A stretch of DNA of 64,000 nucleotides from JALOLG01 sp963776935 (GCA_963776935.1 CAVZOP010000002.1:248001-312000); one strand, 5' to 3'. Shown: positions 44,089 to 54,020, counted from the stretch's first letter. Notes: generated by a model from the sequence alone, not told the origin. Numbers and translations are program-made.

Positions 44089-45084
44089 ATGAACGACGAG
44101 TTCGCGCCCAACGATGGTTCGGTCCACGGCGCTGCGTGGATCGTGGATGCCCTCCGGGCACCTACGCAACCGGGCGAACTCGACGGCGGCGAGATGGCGG
44201 TGGACGCAATGGCCGCGGCTGTCGCCGCAACGATGGCAGCCACGTATTCGCATCCTCGACACGGCCGCCGCAGGATCGCCACCCTGATCGGTGTTGCGAT
44301 CGTCGGGATCGGAGGTGTGGCCGCTGCCGGCACCGCATCGGTGTCGCTGACGGACAACACGCCGATGATCCGCGACGAGATCGCTGCCACCGACACCACG
44401 GTCGCGGCGACGACCACCACGACGACGATGACCGCGACGACTACCATGACGACGACGACGTCCGTCGCCCTACAAGTGCTATCCGATGTTGAAAGTCACC
44501 TCGCTGGCGCCGATGATGCGGCCGAGCCGAGCGCAGTGGACTCAACCGCGGTGTCCGAGGAGCCGACCGCCACGTCGGTCGTGTGCGAGGACGGGAACCT
44601 CGGCAGGACCGTGAGCTCCGTCGCTCATTCGGTGCCGCCGGGTCCCGATCACGGACCGGCCGTCGCGAGCGCCGCCCAGTCCGACTGCGGCAAGACGGAC
44701 GAAGGCGTCGACAGCCCCACCGACACCGACCCGACCTTCCCGGTCACCGACACCACCGAGGTCGCCGACACGACGCCATCTCACGACAACGACAGCGGTC
44801 ATGCGAATGCCAAGGCGAATGCCAATGCCAGCGATGGAGCCGCCAATGCTGGTGATGGAGCCGCCAATGCCAGCGATGGAGCCGCCAATGCTGGTGATGG
44901 AGCCGCCAATGCTGGTGATGGAGCCGCCAATGCTGGTGATGGAGCCGCCAATGCTGGTGCTGGCGCCGCCAATGCTGGCGATTCCGCCCGTGCCGATGGC
45001 AACGCCAACGCCAACGCCGACGGCAACGAGCATGTGAGCGGGCGCTCCACCGGGCGCGGCAGCGCCGGGGAGGCCGACGATTGA
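44089..45084 (+). CDS. Membrane anti-sigma-like protein with DGAANAG repeat tail
   Basis: 331 residues. The N-terminus (AAWIVDALRAPTQPGELDGGEMAVDAMAAAVAA) aligns with the module 1 protein, followed by one membrane helix (RRIATLIGVAIVGIGGVAAAGTASV). The outside part has a Thr-rich linker (TTTTTTMTATTTM), a region with two Cys (SVVCEDGNLG, SDCGKTD), and a tail of seven DGAANAG units, ending NANANADGNEHVSGRSTGRG. The ATG at 44089 has AGGGGTG upstream. It is presumably the anti-sigma or surface sensor for the ECF factor just upstream; no zinc-binding ZAS motif is seen. Confidence 0.75.
   Translation: MNDEFAPNDGSVHGAAWIVDALRAPTQPGELDGGEMAVDAMAAAVAATMAATYSHPRHGRRRIATLIGVAIVGIGGVAAAGTASVSLTDNTPMIRDEIAATDTTVAATTTTTTMTATTTMTTTTSVALQVLSDVESHLAGADDAAEPSAVDSTAVSEEPTATSVVCEDGNLGRTVSSVAHSVPPGPDHGPAVASAAQSDCGKTDEGVDSPTDTDPTFPVTDTTEVADTTPSHDNDSGHANAKANANASDGAANAGDGAANASDGAANAGDGAANAGDGAANAGDGAANAGAGAANAGDSARADGNANANADGNEHVSGRSTGRGSAGEADD
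44833..44979 (+). repeat. Seven-copy 21-bp tandem repeat (DGAANAG)
   Basis: Seven 21-bp units encoding DGAANAG or DGAANAS, most units identical or differing at one or two bases (GCTGGT versus GCCAGC; last unit AGAANAG). High identity suggests recent expansion and possible copy-number variation. Confidence 0.9.
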
Positions 45085-45170
45085 ACACGTTCTACTGGCG
45101 CGATGCGCCAGTCGACAGCGGGCGGGGCGGACGCCGTCGTCCGGACACTCAAGACAGAAAAGGGGACTGG

Positions 45171-45377
45171 ATGAGAGCGAACACACGCAAACGGCTCGCC
45201 GGTGTTGTCTTCGTCGGCGCGTTCACCGTCGGCCTGGCGGCACCCGCGTTGGCGGAGGGTGATACGCCGCCCGAGCCGGCGAAGTGCAACTCGGGCCGCG
45301 GGAACGACAGCGAAACGACCCCGGCCGACGACTGCGACCCGGGCAACTCGGGAGGCCACAACAACGGCGGGGACTGA
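45171..45377 (+). CDS. Small secreted Gly/Asn/Asp-rich protein
   Basis: A 68-residue protein with a clear Sec signal (TRKRLAGVVFVGAFTVGLAAPALA). The mature part, about 40 residues, has two Cys (PAKCNSGRG, ADDCDPGNSGG) and ends GHNNGGD. The ATG at 45171 has AAGGGGACTGG upstream. It follows the second ECF module and precedes a strong terminator, so it may be the last gene of that operon. No family is recognised. Confidence 0.75.
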   Translation: MRANTRKRLAGVVFVGAFTVGLAAPALAEGDTPPEPAKCNSGRGNDSETTPADDCDPGNSGGHNNGGD

Positions 45378-45397
45378 GCGCCCGAGCTGATTCGGTT

Positions 45398-45436
45398 GGG
45401 GAGCGACGGGGGTCACACCACGCACCGTCGCTCCCC
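45398..45436. terminator. Bidirectional hairpin terminator
   Basis: A perfect 12-bp stem GGGGAGCGACGG with CCGTCGCTCCCC and a 15-nt loop, between the convergent small secreted protein gene and the membrane protein gene at 45467. Confidence 0.75.
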
Positions 45437-45466
45437 GACCGTCCATGGTCCATGGTCGACGGAAAC

Positions 45467-46051
45467 TCAGAGCTCGATCGGCAGTGTCAGCAGTCTCGCG
45501 ATGCCCGCCACGGTGCCGATCCCTGCGAGCACCGTCACCACCATCCGGTTCCGCCGTGACGTCAGCTTGACGCTCATGCCGGCGAAGAAGAGCACCGCCG
45601 CGAACACCACGGTCGTGGCCACGTAGCTGCTGGTGTGGCTGGAGGCGGCGGTCGCGTCGGAGAAGTTGTCATCCGCCTCGACCAGCCAGTCGGCAGCCTC
45701 TTGCACAGCCGGCACGACGTACTCGTCCATCTCGAACGGGGTCGCCGGAGCGTCCGCGTTGTCGAGGGGATCCAACGCCACCCATGCGTCGGCGGCGGGG
45801 CGGAGCCGGTCGGGAAATCGCTCGTAGACGAAGTCCGCTCGACGCTCGTCCCCCTCCGCATACGCCTCGGTCCACACGATGAAGACGGCGACGTCCAGCG
45901 CGATCTGCTGGCCCGCCGTGTTCGATGCGCGAACCGATTCGGTGCGGGCCGCGGTGGCGCTGCTGTACCGCTCGGATTGCACGCTCGACCAATGGGTGCT
46001 CTGGAAGCCCGTCCATGCCGTGAGCACGACCATCAGCGACATGACGAACAC
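45467..46051 (-). CDS. Hypothetical membrane protein
   Basis: 194 residues with one N-terminal helix (MSLMVVLTAWTGFQSTHWS) and two C-terminal helices (YVATTVVFAAVLFFAGMSV, VVTVLAGIGTVAGIARLLTLPIEL). The loop between is acidic and faces one side of the membrane. The N-terminal pattern TAWTGFQSTHW is shared with unnamed actinobacterial membrane proteins, but I cannot assign a function. It is divergent from the LuxR-type gene at 46123. Confidence 0.7.
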   Translation of the reverse strand: MFVMSLMVVLTAWTGFQSTHWSSVQSERYSSATAARTESVRASNTAGQQIALDVAVFIVWTEAYAEGDERRADFVYERFPDRLRPAADAWVALDPLDNADAPATPFEMDEYVVPAVQEAADWLVEADDNFSDATAASSHTSSYVATTVVFAAVLFFAGMSVKLTSRRNRMVVTVLAGIGTVAGIARLLTLPIEL

Positions 46052-46122
46052 CGTGACGAGCTCGAAGCACGCGGTCCTTGTGCGTCGACCGTCGCCCGTC
46101 GTCGGAGTCGGTCGACGGGATC

Positions 46123-46437
46123 ATGGCGGCGCCAGGAACGCCATCGCGCGACGGCCCGTCGATCGCCCACGAACATCCCGTCCTGGTCGTCGCCGCGGCC
46201 GGGCTGCGCACCGCGGGCGTCGTCGCCGCCGACCGGCCGGCTGCGACATCGCTCACGGCGCGAGAGCGGTCGCTGCTGGAGTTCCTGCCCAGCCACCTGT
46301 CGTACGCACAGATCGCCTCGCGAACGTTCCTTTCGGTGAACACGGTCAAGTCGAACCTCAAGTCCGTCTACCGCAAGCTCGGCGCGGCGTCACGCGCGGA
46401 GGCCGTCGAGATCGCTCGGGATGCCGGATTGATCTGA
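46123..46437 (+). CDS. LuxR-type DNA-binding protein, short
   Basis: 104 residues with only a C-terminal LuxR/GerE helix-turn-helix: SLTARERSLLEFLPSHLSYAQIASRTFLSVNTVKSNLKSVYRKLGAASRAEAV. It looks like the last domain of MalT/LuxR ATPase regulators, but no sensor or ATPase domain precedes it. ATG 46123 is preferred; the frame is open back to 46078. It may be a free-standing DNA-binding protein or a truncated regulator. Confidence 0.78.
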   Translation: MAAPGTPSRDGPSIAHEHPVLVVAAAGLRTAGVVAADRPAATSLTARERSLLEFLPSHLSYAQIASRTFLSVNTVKSNLKSVYRKLGAASRAEAVEIARDAGLI

Positions 46438-46572
46438 GTCGGGAGGAACAGTGCGTGGTCGCGATCGTCGACCTACCGATGTTCGTTCCGACGGTGCTGA
46501 CCGCGATGGCCGCGCTCGATTCACCCTGATCAGGTGATGCTCGAACGGCGCAGTCACACCAGCATCGAGGGT

Positions 46573-47364
46573 ATGACCGGAAAACTGCGTGCTCTCGGAG
46601 CAGGTCTTGCGATCGCCGGAATGGTCGTGATCAGCGGCTGCGGCGACGACTCGGACGACGGGAACTCCGCCGGGACCGTCAACCTCGTCGACGCGTCGAC
46701 CCTCGATGGCCACACGTTCGTGGCCACCGACGTGGAGGGCCAGGAGCTCGTGCCGGAAACCGAGTTGCATCTCACCTTCGAGGGCGGCCGGCTGGCAGTC
46801 ATCGCCGGCTGCAACACGATGACGGGTGGGTACACGATCTCCGACGACGTCCTCGTCGTCGACAGGCTCGCCCAGACGCAGATGGCATGCGACCCGGAAC
46901 GCCACGCCCAGGACGAGTGGATAGCGGTGCTGTTCCGCGGCGGGCCGACGCTCACCCGTTCGGTTGGCACGTTGACCGTCGCCAGCGACGAGGTCACGGT
47001 CACGTTCGACGAGCAGGGCGACCCGCCCGCAGACTCGCTCGACGGCTCGGTCTGGGGCATCGTGTCGCTCGATGGTCCCGAGGGCAGTCTCACCGCCCCG
47101 GAAGGTGCGTATCTCGTCTACGCCGACGGGCGCGTCTCGATCTCGACCGGCTGCAATACCGGCAGCGCCGAGGTCGAGGTCACCGACGATGTGATCACGT
47201 TCGGGCCGATGGCGCTCACCAGGATGGCGTGCGTCGGCGACGTGATGGCGTTCGAGACCGCCGTCGTCGAGATGTTCGCTGGACCGTTGGAGTACACGCT
47301 CGAGTCCGACGATCTCACGCTGTCGAACGGCGAATCCACGCTCACCCTGCAGCGGATCCCCTGA
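46573..47364 (+). CDS. Lipoprotein with two META/HslJ domains
   Basis: 263 residues. The lipobox VVISGC puts the lipidated Cys at about residue 22, followed by a short Asp-rich linker. Two META (HslJ-type) domains follow: DGHTFVATDVEG with LAVIAGCNTMTGGYTI and QTQMACDPE, then DGSVWGIVSLDG with VSISTGCNTGSAEV and LTRMACVGD. Each has the GCN and MAC motifs. META domains occur in envelope proteins linked to stress or antibiotic tolerance. The ATG at 46573 is preceded by GAGGG. Confidence 0.88.
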   Translation: MTGKLRALGAGLAIAGMVVISGCGDDSDDGNSAGTVNLVDASTLDGHTFVATDVEGQELVPETELHLTFEGGRLAVIAGCNTMTGGYTISDDVLVVDRLAQTQMACDPERHAQDEWIAVLFRGGPTLTRSVGTLTVASDEVTVTFDEQGDPPADSLDGSVWGIVSLDGPEGSLTAPEGAYLVYADGRVSISTGCNTGSAEVEVTDDVITFGPMALTRMACVGDVMAFETAVVEMFAGPLEYTLESDDLTLSNGESTLTLQRIP

Positions 47365-47448
47365 CCGACACCGCGCGAGCCGCGGGCCGTGGCCCGGAAC
47401 GGGGATGGGTCGCACCCCGGCTGGTGTTCGGCCGATAGAACGGCACCC

Positions 47449-48486
47449 GTGATTCGTGAGATCGAGCTGCGCAGCGACAATGCGGCTGGCGTCGCCCCCG
47501 AGATCCTCGCCGCCGTGGCTGCCGCCAACGCCGGCTCGGCCCTGGCGTACGGGGCCGACAGCTGGACCGCCCGGCTCCAGGAGGTCGCCGCCGCCGCCTT
47601 CGAGCGCCCGGATGTGACCGTGTTCCCGGTGGTGAGCGGAACGGCGGCCAACTCGCTGTCGCTCGCCGCGCTGTGCCCGCCATGGGGCGCCGTGCTCTGT
47701 CACGAGTCGGCCCACATCGTCCGCAGCGAATGCGGGGCGACGTCGATGTTCTCCGGCGGGGCCGTCATCCGCGGGTTGTCCGGCGCCGACTCGCTCCTCG
47801 ACGGCGAGGCGCTCCGGGACGCGTTCGCGACGACCCGTTGGGGAGATCCGCACCATTCCCAACCAGCGGTGTTGTCGTTCACGTCACCGACCGATTTCGG
47901 CGCCGTCTATCCCGTGGCCCGGATCGCCGAGCTGGCAGCGATCGCCGAGGAACGTGGCCTGCGCGTCCATCTCGATGGCGCCCGCATCGCCAACGCCATT
48001 GTCGCGCTCGATTGCACTCCTGCCGAGCTGACGTGGCAGGCCGGGGTCGACGTGGTGTCGCTCGGCGCCACCAAGAACGGCGCGCTCAGCACCGATGCCA
48101 TCGTGTGCTTCGACGGTGAGGTCGCCGACCAACTCGTGTACCGGATCAAGCGCGCTGGTCACGTCGCTTCGAAGATGCGTTTCCAGTCGGCGCAGCTCGA
48201 GGCGTACCTCACCGACGGCCTCTGGCTTCGACTCGCCGCACGGGCGAACGAGGCGATGGCCCGGCTGGCCGCTGGCCTGACGAGGTTGGGCGTCGAGCTA
48301 CAGCTGCCACCGGTGGCCAACATGGCGTTCGCCCGGACTGCGCCGGTCGTGATCGACCGGCTGCAAGCCGAGGGCGTGCTCTGCTACCGCATGGCGCCTG
48401 ACACGATTCGGCTGGTCACCAGCTTCCAGACCACCGATGCCGACGTCGACGAGGTCCTCGCGCGACTCGAACGGGCCCTGCTCTGA
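47449..48486 (+). CDS. Threonine aldolase family PLP enzyme
   Basis: A 345-residue fold-type I aldolase, probably low-specificity L-threonine aldolase (threonine to glycine plus acetaldehyde). It begins IELRSDNAAGVAPEIL; the family's AYGADSWTARLQE, SGTAANSLSLAAL, HESAHI and HLDGARIANA are all present. The PLP lysine is in SLGATKNGAL. The GTG at 47449 starts at the homology and has no Shine-Dalgarno; GATAGAA upstream may be a -10 for a leaderless mRNA. An upstream in-frame start at 47389 is rejected because those residues are unlike the family. Confidence 0.9.
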   Translation: MIREIELRSDNAAGVAPEILAAVAAANAGSALAYGADSWTARLQEVAAAAFERPDVTVFPVVSGTAANSLSLAALCPPWGAVLCHESAHIVRSECGATSMFSGGAVIRGLSGADSLLDGEALRDAFATTRWGDPHHSQPAVLSFTSPTDFGAVYPVARIAELAAIAEERGLRVHLDGARIANAIVALDCTPAELTWQAGVDVVSLGATKNGALSTDAIVCFDGEVADQLVYRIKRAGHVASKMRFQSAQLEAYLTDGLWLRLAARANEAMARLAAGLTRLGVELQLPPVANMAFARTAPVVIDRLQAEGVLCYRMAPDTIRLVTSFQTTDADVDEVLARLERALL

Positions 48487-48509
48487 CCACCGCGGGGTAG
48501 CGTTCACCG

Positions 48510-48905
48510 ATGCCGCTGGGGGACGAGAAGTACGTCTTGCTCACCACCTACCGCCGCGACGGCACGCCGGTTGCCACGGCCGTCTGGGTGGTGCCCCTCG
48601 CGGCGGGCAGGATCGGGATCGAGACCAGTTCCGGCTCGGGAAAGGCGAAACGACTCGCCCACACGCCGAGCGTCACTGTGCAGCCCTGCAACGCGCGCGG
48701 CCACGTGAAGGCCGGGACCGAGCCGATCGCGGCAACCGCAGTGTTGGTCACAGGGCCCGACCTGGTCGAGATCCGCCAGAAGATCCACGACAAGTACGGC
48801 TTCATCACGAAGATCACCAAGCTGGGCAACGCGATCGCCGGCACGATCAGACGCAAGCGAATTCCCTACGGGGATCGTGGAGTGATCGTCACCCCGGCCG
48901 AGTAG
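48510..48905 (+). CDS. PPOX-class F420-dependent enzyme
   Basis: A 131-residue split-barrel flavin/F420-binding protein (Rv2061c-like subgroup): KYVLLTTYRRDGTPVATAVWVVPL, IGIETSSGSGKAKRLAHTPSVTVQPCNARG, then GFITKITKLGNAIAGTIRRKRI. Family members use F420 or flavin in redox reactions; the substrate is unknown. The 3' end is convergent with the frame-broken hydrolase on the other strand. Confidence 0.88.
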   Translation: MPLGDEKYVLLTTYRRDGTPVATAVWVVPLAAGRIGIETSSGSGKAKRLAHTPSVTVQPCNARGHVKAGTEPIAATAVLVTGPDLVEIRQKIHDKYGFITKITKLGNAIAGTIRRKRIPYGDRGVIVTPAE

Positions 48906-50619
48906 CGCCGACCTCCGATCGCCGCCCGCGTCGAGCCCGGTCGTGGTGAACGTGCCGCCGCGAAGACCGACGCCCTCCGACCCCAGCATCGCGAACCAGC
49001 GCGGGAACACGTCGCCGACGGTCGAGGTGACCGTCGACGCGACGCGGAGTTGGCGAGCCGACGCCGATCCGGACGGCGTGGCGACGTCGCTGAGGCGCAA
49101 CGCGAACTCGTCGGTCGTGCGCACCTCCTGGTACTGCGACGCGCAGCTCGTGTCGCCCGGAGACTCGGTACGCACGAACTCGACGACGATGTTCGATGTG
49201 CACCGCGAGTGGTCGACGAGCGCGGTCACGTGACCCGTGTTGGCGACCTGGACGAACGTCGAGTTCGGGAACCGATCGGCGACGATGCGTGATCCCTCCG
49301 ACGACGTGATCGAGTCGAGATCGCCGACGAGCACGAGGGTTGGCACCGCGGGATAGGTGGCAGGACTGTCGACCGGCGGCACCCACGGGTCGGGTGCCGG
49401 CCACTTGATGCACGACTCGTACTCGGTCCACGGCGAAGCCAGCCAGTCGTCGACGGTGAACGGCGCAAATGCATCGGAGTCGTTGGCGCGGAGGTCGGCG
49501 ACCGACGCCGCGAACTGCGCCGGGCGAGCATCGAACGGTGCCGCGATGTCCCACAGCTGGGGGTAGTCGTTGCAGACCACCGCGACGTAGAGGCCGTAGG
49601 AGAAGACCGCTGGATCTCCGACCTCGCTCCAGTCGGTCTGCTCAGCAGCGATGCGCAGCAGTGGCGCCGGATCGTCGCGTTCGAGCCAGGCCCGCCCGGC
49701 GCCGTCGAGCTCCTCGTACACGGTGGTGCCATATGTGGCCGCCCCGGCGAGATACGAGAGGAACGAGGCGTCGATCTCGACGTCGCGCACCACCCCGTCG
49801 CCGTCGTAGGCCTGTCCGGCGAGCGGATCGGCGCGTAGTGCGTTGGCGAGGGCTTCGAGTCGGTCGATGACATCGCCACCGAGCGCCGAACACCCCGGGT
49901 CGCGCTCACACACGAGGCGGAACGCGTCGCGCATCGCTCGGTTGAGGTCGCGATACCACGGGTCTTGGTCTTCGAGGGGTAGGCCGCGTCGAGTGTGAGT
50001 GTGCGGATCCGATCGGGGTGACGGATGGCGAAGGCTTGGCCGAAGAACGTGCCGTACGAGTCGCCGTACAGGTCGATGCGATCGATCTCGAGCGCGTCGA
50101 GCACGGCGGCCAGGTCGTCGGCGGCCAAGGCGGTGCCGTAGAGGTCGGACGCGGCGCCGAGCTGCTCGCCACACAACCGGATGTTCTCGATGTAGTCGCC
50201 CTGCAACGACTCGAGGCCCGGGCAGTTGATGAACGACGAAGTACCCGTTCCCGCGCATCGACGAACAAGACATCGCGGCGGGCGAGCAACGGCGCGAACA
50301 GGTCGAGGTAGTAGTCGCGCGAATCGGTCGACGCATAGCCGGGCCCACCCTCGACGGCGACGATGGTGCCGAGCGACGGCTTGTTGCGGTTGTTGGCGCG
50401 GTGGAGCTCGAAGCCGATGGTGATCGTCGAACCATCGGGATCGCGCGGGTCCAACGGGCGCTCGATCGTTCCGCACCCTGCGTGTGGTACGTCTGCGCAC
50501 CGGGTCAGCAGCCCGGGCCGCTCGCCCGGTGCCTTCGACTCGGAGGCGGGTTGGGCAGCGACGGTCGGCGCGGTCGCTGCGACGACGATCGCCACCACGA
50601 GGGCGACACGGCCGAACAT
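48906..50619 (-). CDS. Secreted alpha/beta hydrolase (TAP-like), two frame breaks
   Basis: A secreted tripeptidyl-aminopeptidase-like hydrolase. The signal peptide (RVALVVAIVVAATAPTVAA) and core (VAVEGGPGYAS) are in one frame. After about 50251 the protein continues in a second frame (GTGTSSFINCPGLESLQGDY, nucleophile elbow LYGDSYGTFFG). After about 49976 it continues in a third (LEDQDPWYRDLNRAMRDAF, acid LVGDLDSIT, His in NTGHV). Both breaks sit at short G/C runs, where one extra base restores the frame. The third frame has no stop until far inside the convergent PPOX gene, so the true 3' end is unresolved; I end it at that gene. Confidence 0.7.
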
Positions 50620-50702
50620 CTCCGGGACCGCAACATCGGCCTCCCGTGACGCCGGACCCGTAGCTTGCGACCGCGAGGGGCCACCTCATCAGTCGTCACA
50701 GC

Positions 50703-52409
50703 TCAGGCGACGTGGACATCGAGCAGGGCTTGGCGGTGCTCCACGTCCACGACGTGGATCGCTCGGGCCAGCGCGGCGGGCAGATCGGCGCCGTCGGTGA
50801 CGGTCTCGGCGTGGGCGCGGCACGCCCTGGCGACCTGGGCGAAATCGGGCGTCGGTGACAACGCGGTGAGCGGCACGTCGTCGGCCTTGGCGGCGTAGCC
50901 CGTCGGGTACAGATCGAGCACCGAGTGTCGCACGGCTCCGTAGCCTGAGTTGTTGAGGACGACCGTGAGGACGGCGATGTCGTGCGCCTCGGCGACGTGG
51001 TGACAAGCGACCGGGTTGGCGAACATGTACGAACCGTCGCCCATCGTCGCCACGACGAGGCGCTCGGGATCGGCGACCTTGATTCCCATCGCACACGGGA
51101 GCCCCCACCCCAGGCCGCCCGAGTACGGCTCCTGGCGCCATGAGCCGTGATCGGTGAGGCCGAGTTGCTCGAACGGCACGCCGAGCTCGGAGACCACGGT
51201 GCTGACGTGACCGCGGATCGCCTCGCCCACGCACTGCGACACCCACGCCTTCGTCATCGGGGTTCCGGAGCCTGCCTCAGCCGCGGCACGCGACTGCTCG
51301 CGGCGGGTCGTGTTGCGGTCGTCGACGAGCGCCCGCCGGCGCGTGCGATCCGGCGAATCGACGCCGTCGCCGCAATCGCCGAGCGCCCGTTCGAGCGCCA
51401 CGAGTCCTGCGCCGACCTCGCTCGTGATCGACAGGTCGGAGCGGAAGTGGCGCACGGGAACGCGGCTGTACAACGGGTTCGGACCGAGGTGCACGACCGT
51501 GCAAGCCGGCGCCGGCTCGTGGAGATCGGGCATCCACGGGGCGAGGCTGTCGATGACGAGGATCACGTCCGCTTCGGCGACCCACGGCGACGGGTCCTGG
51601 CCCACGTACATCGGGTGCTCGGTGGAGATCGCCGTGGCGTTCGCCCAGTACTGGCACACCGGGATCGACCACTGCTCGGCGATGCGGGCAAGCGCCTCGA
51701 AGCCGGCCGACGAGCCGGCGCCGCGCTGGGCGACGATGAGCGGGCGCTCGGCGCCGGCGAGCAGCCGCGCCGCGTCGGCGATCTGGTCGGGCGCGGCCAC
51801 GACTGAAGAGGCGCGCATGGCGATCGGGGCGGCGAGCTCTTCGGCCGGGCACGGCTCGCACAGCACCTCGCGCGGGAGGCTGAGGTAGACCGGGCCCTTC
51901 GGGGTCGACGTGGCGATCGCGTGCGCCCGGTCGAGCAACTCGGGTACCTGTTCGGGGAACCGCACCTCGTACTCCCATTTGCACGCCTCGCGTACGAGGG
52001 CGGCCTGGTCGCGCATCTCCTGGCCCCAGCCGATGGGGACGGTCCGTGCGCCGAACCGGCCCCGCTCCACCGTCGGCGTCCGACCCGACATCAGGATCAC
52101 GGGCACGTGATCCGTCGCCATGTTGATCGCCCCGATGGCCCCGTTGGCGAGCCCCACGTTGGTGTGCAGGATCACCGCCTGGGCGCGACCGGACGCGACG
52201 TAGTAGCCGTGGGCGATCCCCATCGCCACGTGCTCGTGCGGCACGACGATCGAACGCGGCACGTCGATGCCGTGGGTCTCGGCTTCCGCCAACCCTTCGA
52301 TGATCGGGGGGAAGTCGGTGCCGGAGTTGACGAGCACGACGTCGACACCGAGCTGGCGCAGGCGCTGGAAGATCGCGCCGCCAGCCGTGATCGCCAGTTC
52401 GTCGCTCAC
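50703..52409 (-). CDS. Thiamine pyrophosphate-dependent enzyme (acetolactate synthase-like)
   Basis: A 568-residue three-domain TPP enzyme. The N-terminal Pyr domain has the catalytic Glu in VVPHEHVAMGIAHGY; the central domain includes LAGAERPLIVAQRGAGSSAG; the C-terminal PP domain has MGDGSYMFANP through LNNSGYGAV, the Mg-TPP motif. It differs from true IlvB in its FAD-region residues and belongs with the 'thiamine pyrophosphate-requiring' group of unknown substrate, possibly a decarboxylase or lyase. No small subunit is adjacent. It starts at 52409. Confidence 0.87.
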   Translation of the reverse strand: MSDELAITAGGAIFQRLRQLGVDVVLVNSGTDFPPIIEGLAEAETHGIDVPRSIVVPHEHVAMGIAHGYYVASGRAQAVILHTNVGLANGAIGAINMATDHVPVILMSGRTPTVERGRFGARTVPIGWGQEMRDQAALVREACKWEYEVRFPEQVPELLDRAHAIATSTPKGPVYLSLPREVLCEPCPAEELAAPIAMRASSVVAAPDQIADAARLLAGAERPLIVAQRGAGSSAGFEALARIAEQWSIPVCQYWANATAISTEHPMYVGQDPSPWVAEADVILVIDSLAPWMPDLHEPAPACTVVHLGPNPLYSRVPVRHFRSDLSITSEVGAGLVALERALGDCGDGVDSPDRTRRRALVDDRNTTRREQSRAAAEAGSGTPMTKAWVSQCVGEAIRGHVSTVVSELGVPFEQLGLTDHGSWRQEPYSGGLGWGLPCAMGIKVADPERLVVATMGDGSYMFANPVACHHVAEAHDIAVLTVVLNNSGYGAVRHSVLDLYPTGYAAKADDVPLTALSPTPDFAQVARACRAHAETVTDGADLPAALARAIHVVDVEHRQALLDVHVA

Positions 52410-52587
52410 CGGGCCTCCCCGGCCTCGTCAACAGAGGTACCGTGCTGCCCCCGTGTCGCGCCCACCCTAGTCAGGCGTTGTCGGCGGGTACGTCCCGGTC
52501 ACGGCGATGCCACTCACCCTCACCGCGTCGCGTCCGGATCGCGTTCACGAAGCGTCGCCGTCGTCGCCGCGTCGGTAGTTTGCCGAC

Positions 52588-53546
52588 ATGGATTACCGCT
52601 TCCTCGGCCGTACCGGCCTACGCGTCAGCCCGTTGTGCCTCGGCACGATGAACTTCGGACCCCACACCGACGAGGTCACGAGCCAGCAGCTGATGGACTC
52701 GGCGCTCGAGTCGGGCGTGAACTTCTTCGACACGGCCAATGTCTACGGGGGCACCGAGACCGAGCGGATCATCGGCCGGTGGTTCGCGCTCGGCGGTGAT
52801 CGACGCGAGAAGACCGTGCTCGCGACCAAGGTCTATGGCGGGAACGACCAGTGGCCGAACTCCTCGAAGTTGTCGGCACTGCACATCCGTCAGGCCTGCG
52901 AGGCCAGCCTGCGGCGGATGCAGACCGACCACATCGACCTCTACCAGATGCACCACGTCGACCGCGACACTCCGTGGGATGAGATCTGGCAGGCCATGGA
53001 CCTGCTCGTCCAGCAGGGCAAGGTGCTCTACGTCGGGAGCTCGAACTTCGCCGGTTGGCACGTCGTCCAGGCCAACGAGGCCGCCAACCGGCGCGGCTCG
53101 CTGGGCCTGGTGTCTGAGCAGAGCCTCTACAACCTCAACGCCCGGATGGTCGAGCTCGAAGTGCTCCCGGCATGTCAGGCCTACGGCGTCGGTGTGATCC
53201 CGTGGAGCCCGCTCGGCGGCGGGCTGCTCGGCGGGGCGCTGCGCAAGGTCACCGAAGGACGTCGCGGGGCGAGCGCGTCCAGACCCTGGTGGACAACAAC
53301 CGCGACAAGCTCGAAGCGTGGGAGTCGCTGTGTGCCGATCTCGGTGAGGACCCGGCTGACGTGGCCTTGGCGTGGCTGCTCCACCAGCCGGCCGTCACCG
53401 CCCCGATCATCGGCCCCCGCACCCCTGAGCAGCTCGCCGGGGCGTACCGGGCACTCGAGATCACGCTCGAGCCGGACACGCTCGATGCCCTCGACAAGAT
53501 CTTTCCCGGTCCCGGTGGGGCCGCGCCCGAGGCCTACGCCTGGTAG
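52588..53546 (+). CDS. Aldo/keto reductase, one frame break
   Basis: An NADPH-dependent (beta/alpha)8 reductase of about 319 residues. MDYRFLGRTGLRVSPLCLGTMNFG, FFDTANVYGGTETERIIG (catalytic Asp/Tyr), KVYGGNDQWPN (Lys), IDLYQMHHVD (His) and YVGSSNFAGWHV are typical of AKR11/AKR12-like enzymes. After about 53265 the sequence switches frame (GERVQTLVDNNRDKLEAWE, then AVTAPIIGPRTPEQL). One extra G in the GGGG run restores it, so a homopolymer error is likely. Confidence 0.85.
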
Positions 53547-53677
53547 GAGCGAACCACGACCGGCGACGCGTCCGCTTCGCCATCCGCGTCGCCCCAGGCT
53601 CGCCGAGGAGGGCGGCCAGCTCGTTGCCCAGCCGAACGCCGAGTCGCGGTGCGGCCCGAGACCTGCGCCGCGCCGCC

Positions 53678-53872
53678 TCAGATCTGGGCGACGATCAGGT
53701 CGGCGATGACCTCAGGCACCTCGACGTGTCCGCCCGACGAGCGCCGCAACTTCGCAAGCGACGCCGCACCCGCTCGCGCTGGAACGTCGTATCCGGCGTA
53801 CCGAGCGCCGGCCTCGATCTGGCGACGGTGGTCGTCCATCGCGGCGTTCATGAGTAGCGCATCGACTGTCAT
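53678..53872 (-). CDS. Small hypothetical protein
   Basis: 64 residues: MTVDALLMNAAMDDHRRQIEAGARYAGYDVPARAG, then KLRRSSGGHVEVPEVIADLIVAQI. It is soluble with no motif recognised. The ATG at 53872 has GGAGGA five bases upstream, which supports a real gene. It is divergent from the hydrolase at 54021. Confidence 0.55.
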   Translation of the reverse strand: MTVDALLMNAAMDDHRRQIEAGARYAGYDVPARAGAASLAKLRRSSGGHVEVPEVIADLIVAQI

Positions 53873-54020
53873 CTCGATCCTCCAAATCCGATTCGTCAGC
53901 TATCGAGATCACCGATCCGTCGTGCCAGATACGACTGATTGCGAATCGCAGCAATCAGTGGGCCGCGGTCCCGGGGGGCGCGAGTTGGACTCGCGGTCGC
54001 GGAGGAGTAGAACGAGCGGC

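Noticed and set aside
44833..44979. 21-bp tandem units as a CRISPR or regulatory array
   Set aside because: The units are in frame within a coding gene and encode DGAANAG without spacers.
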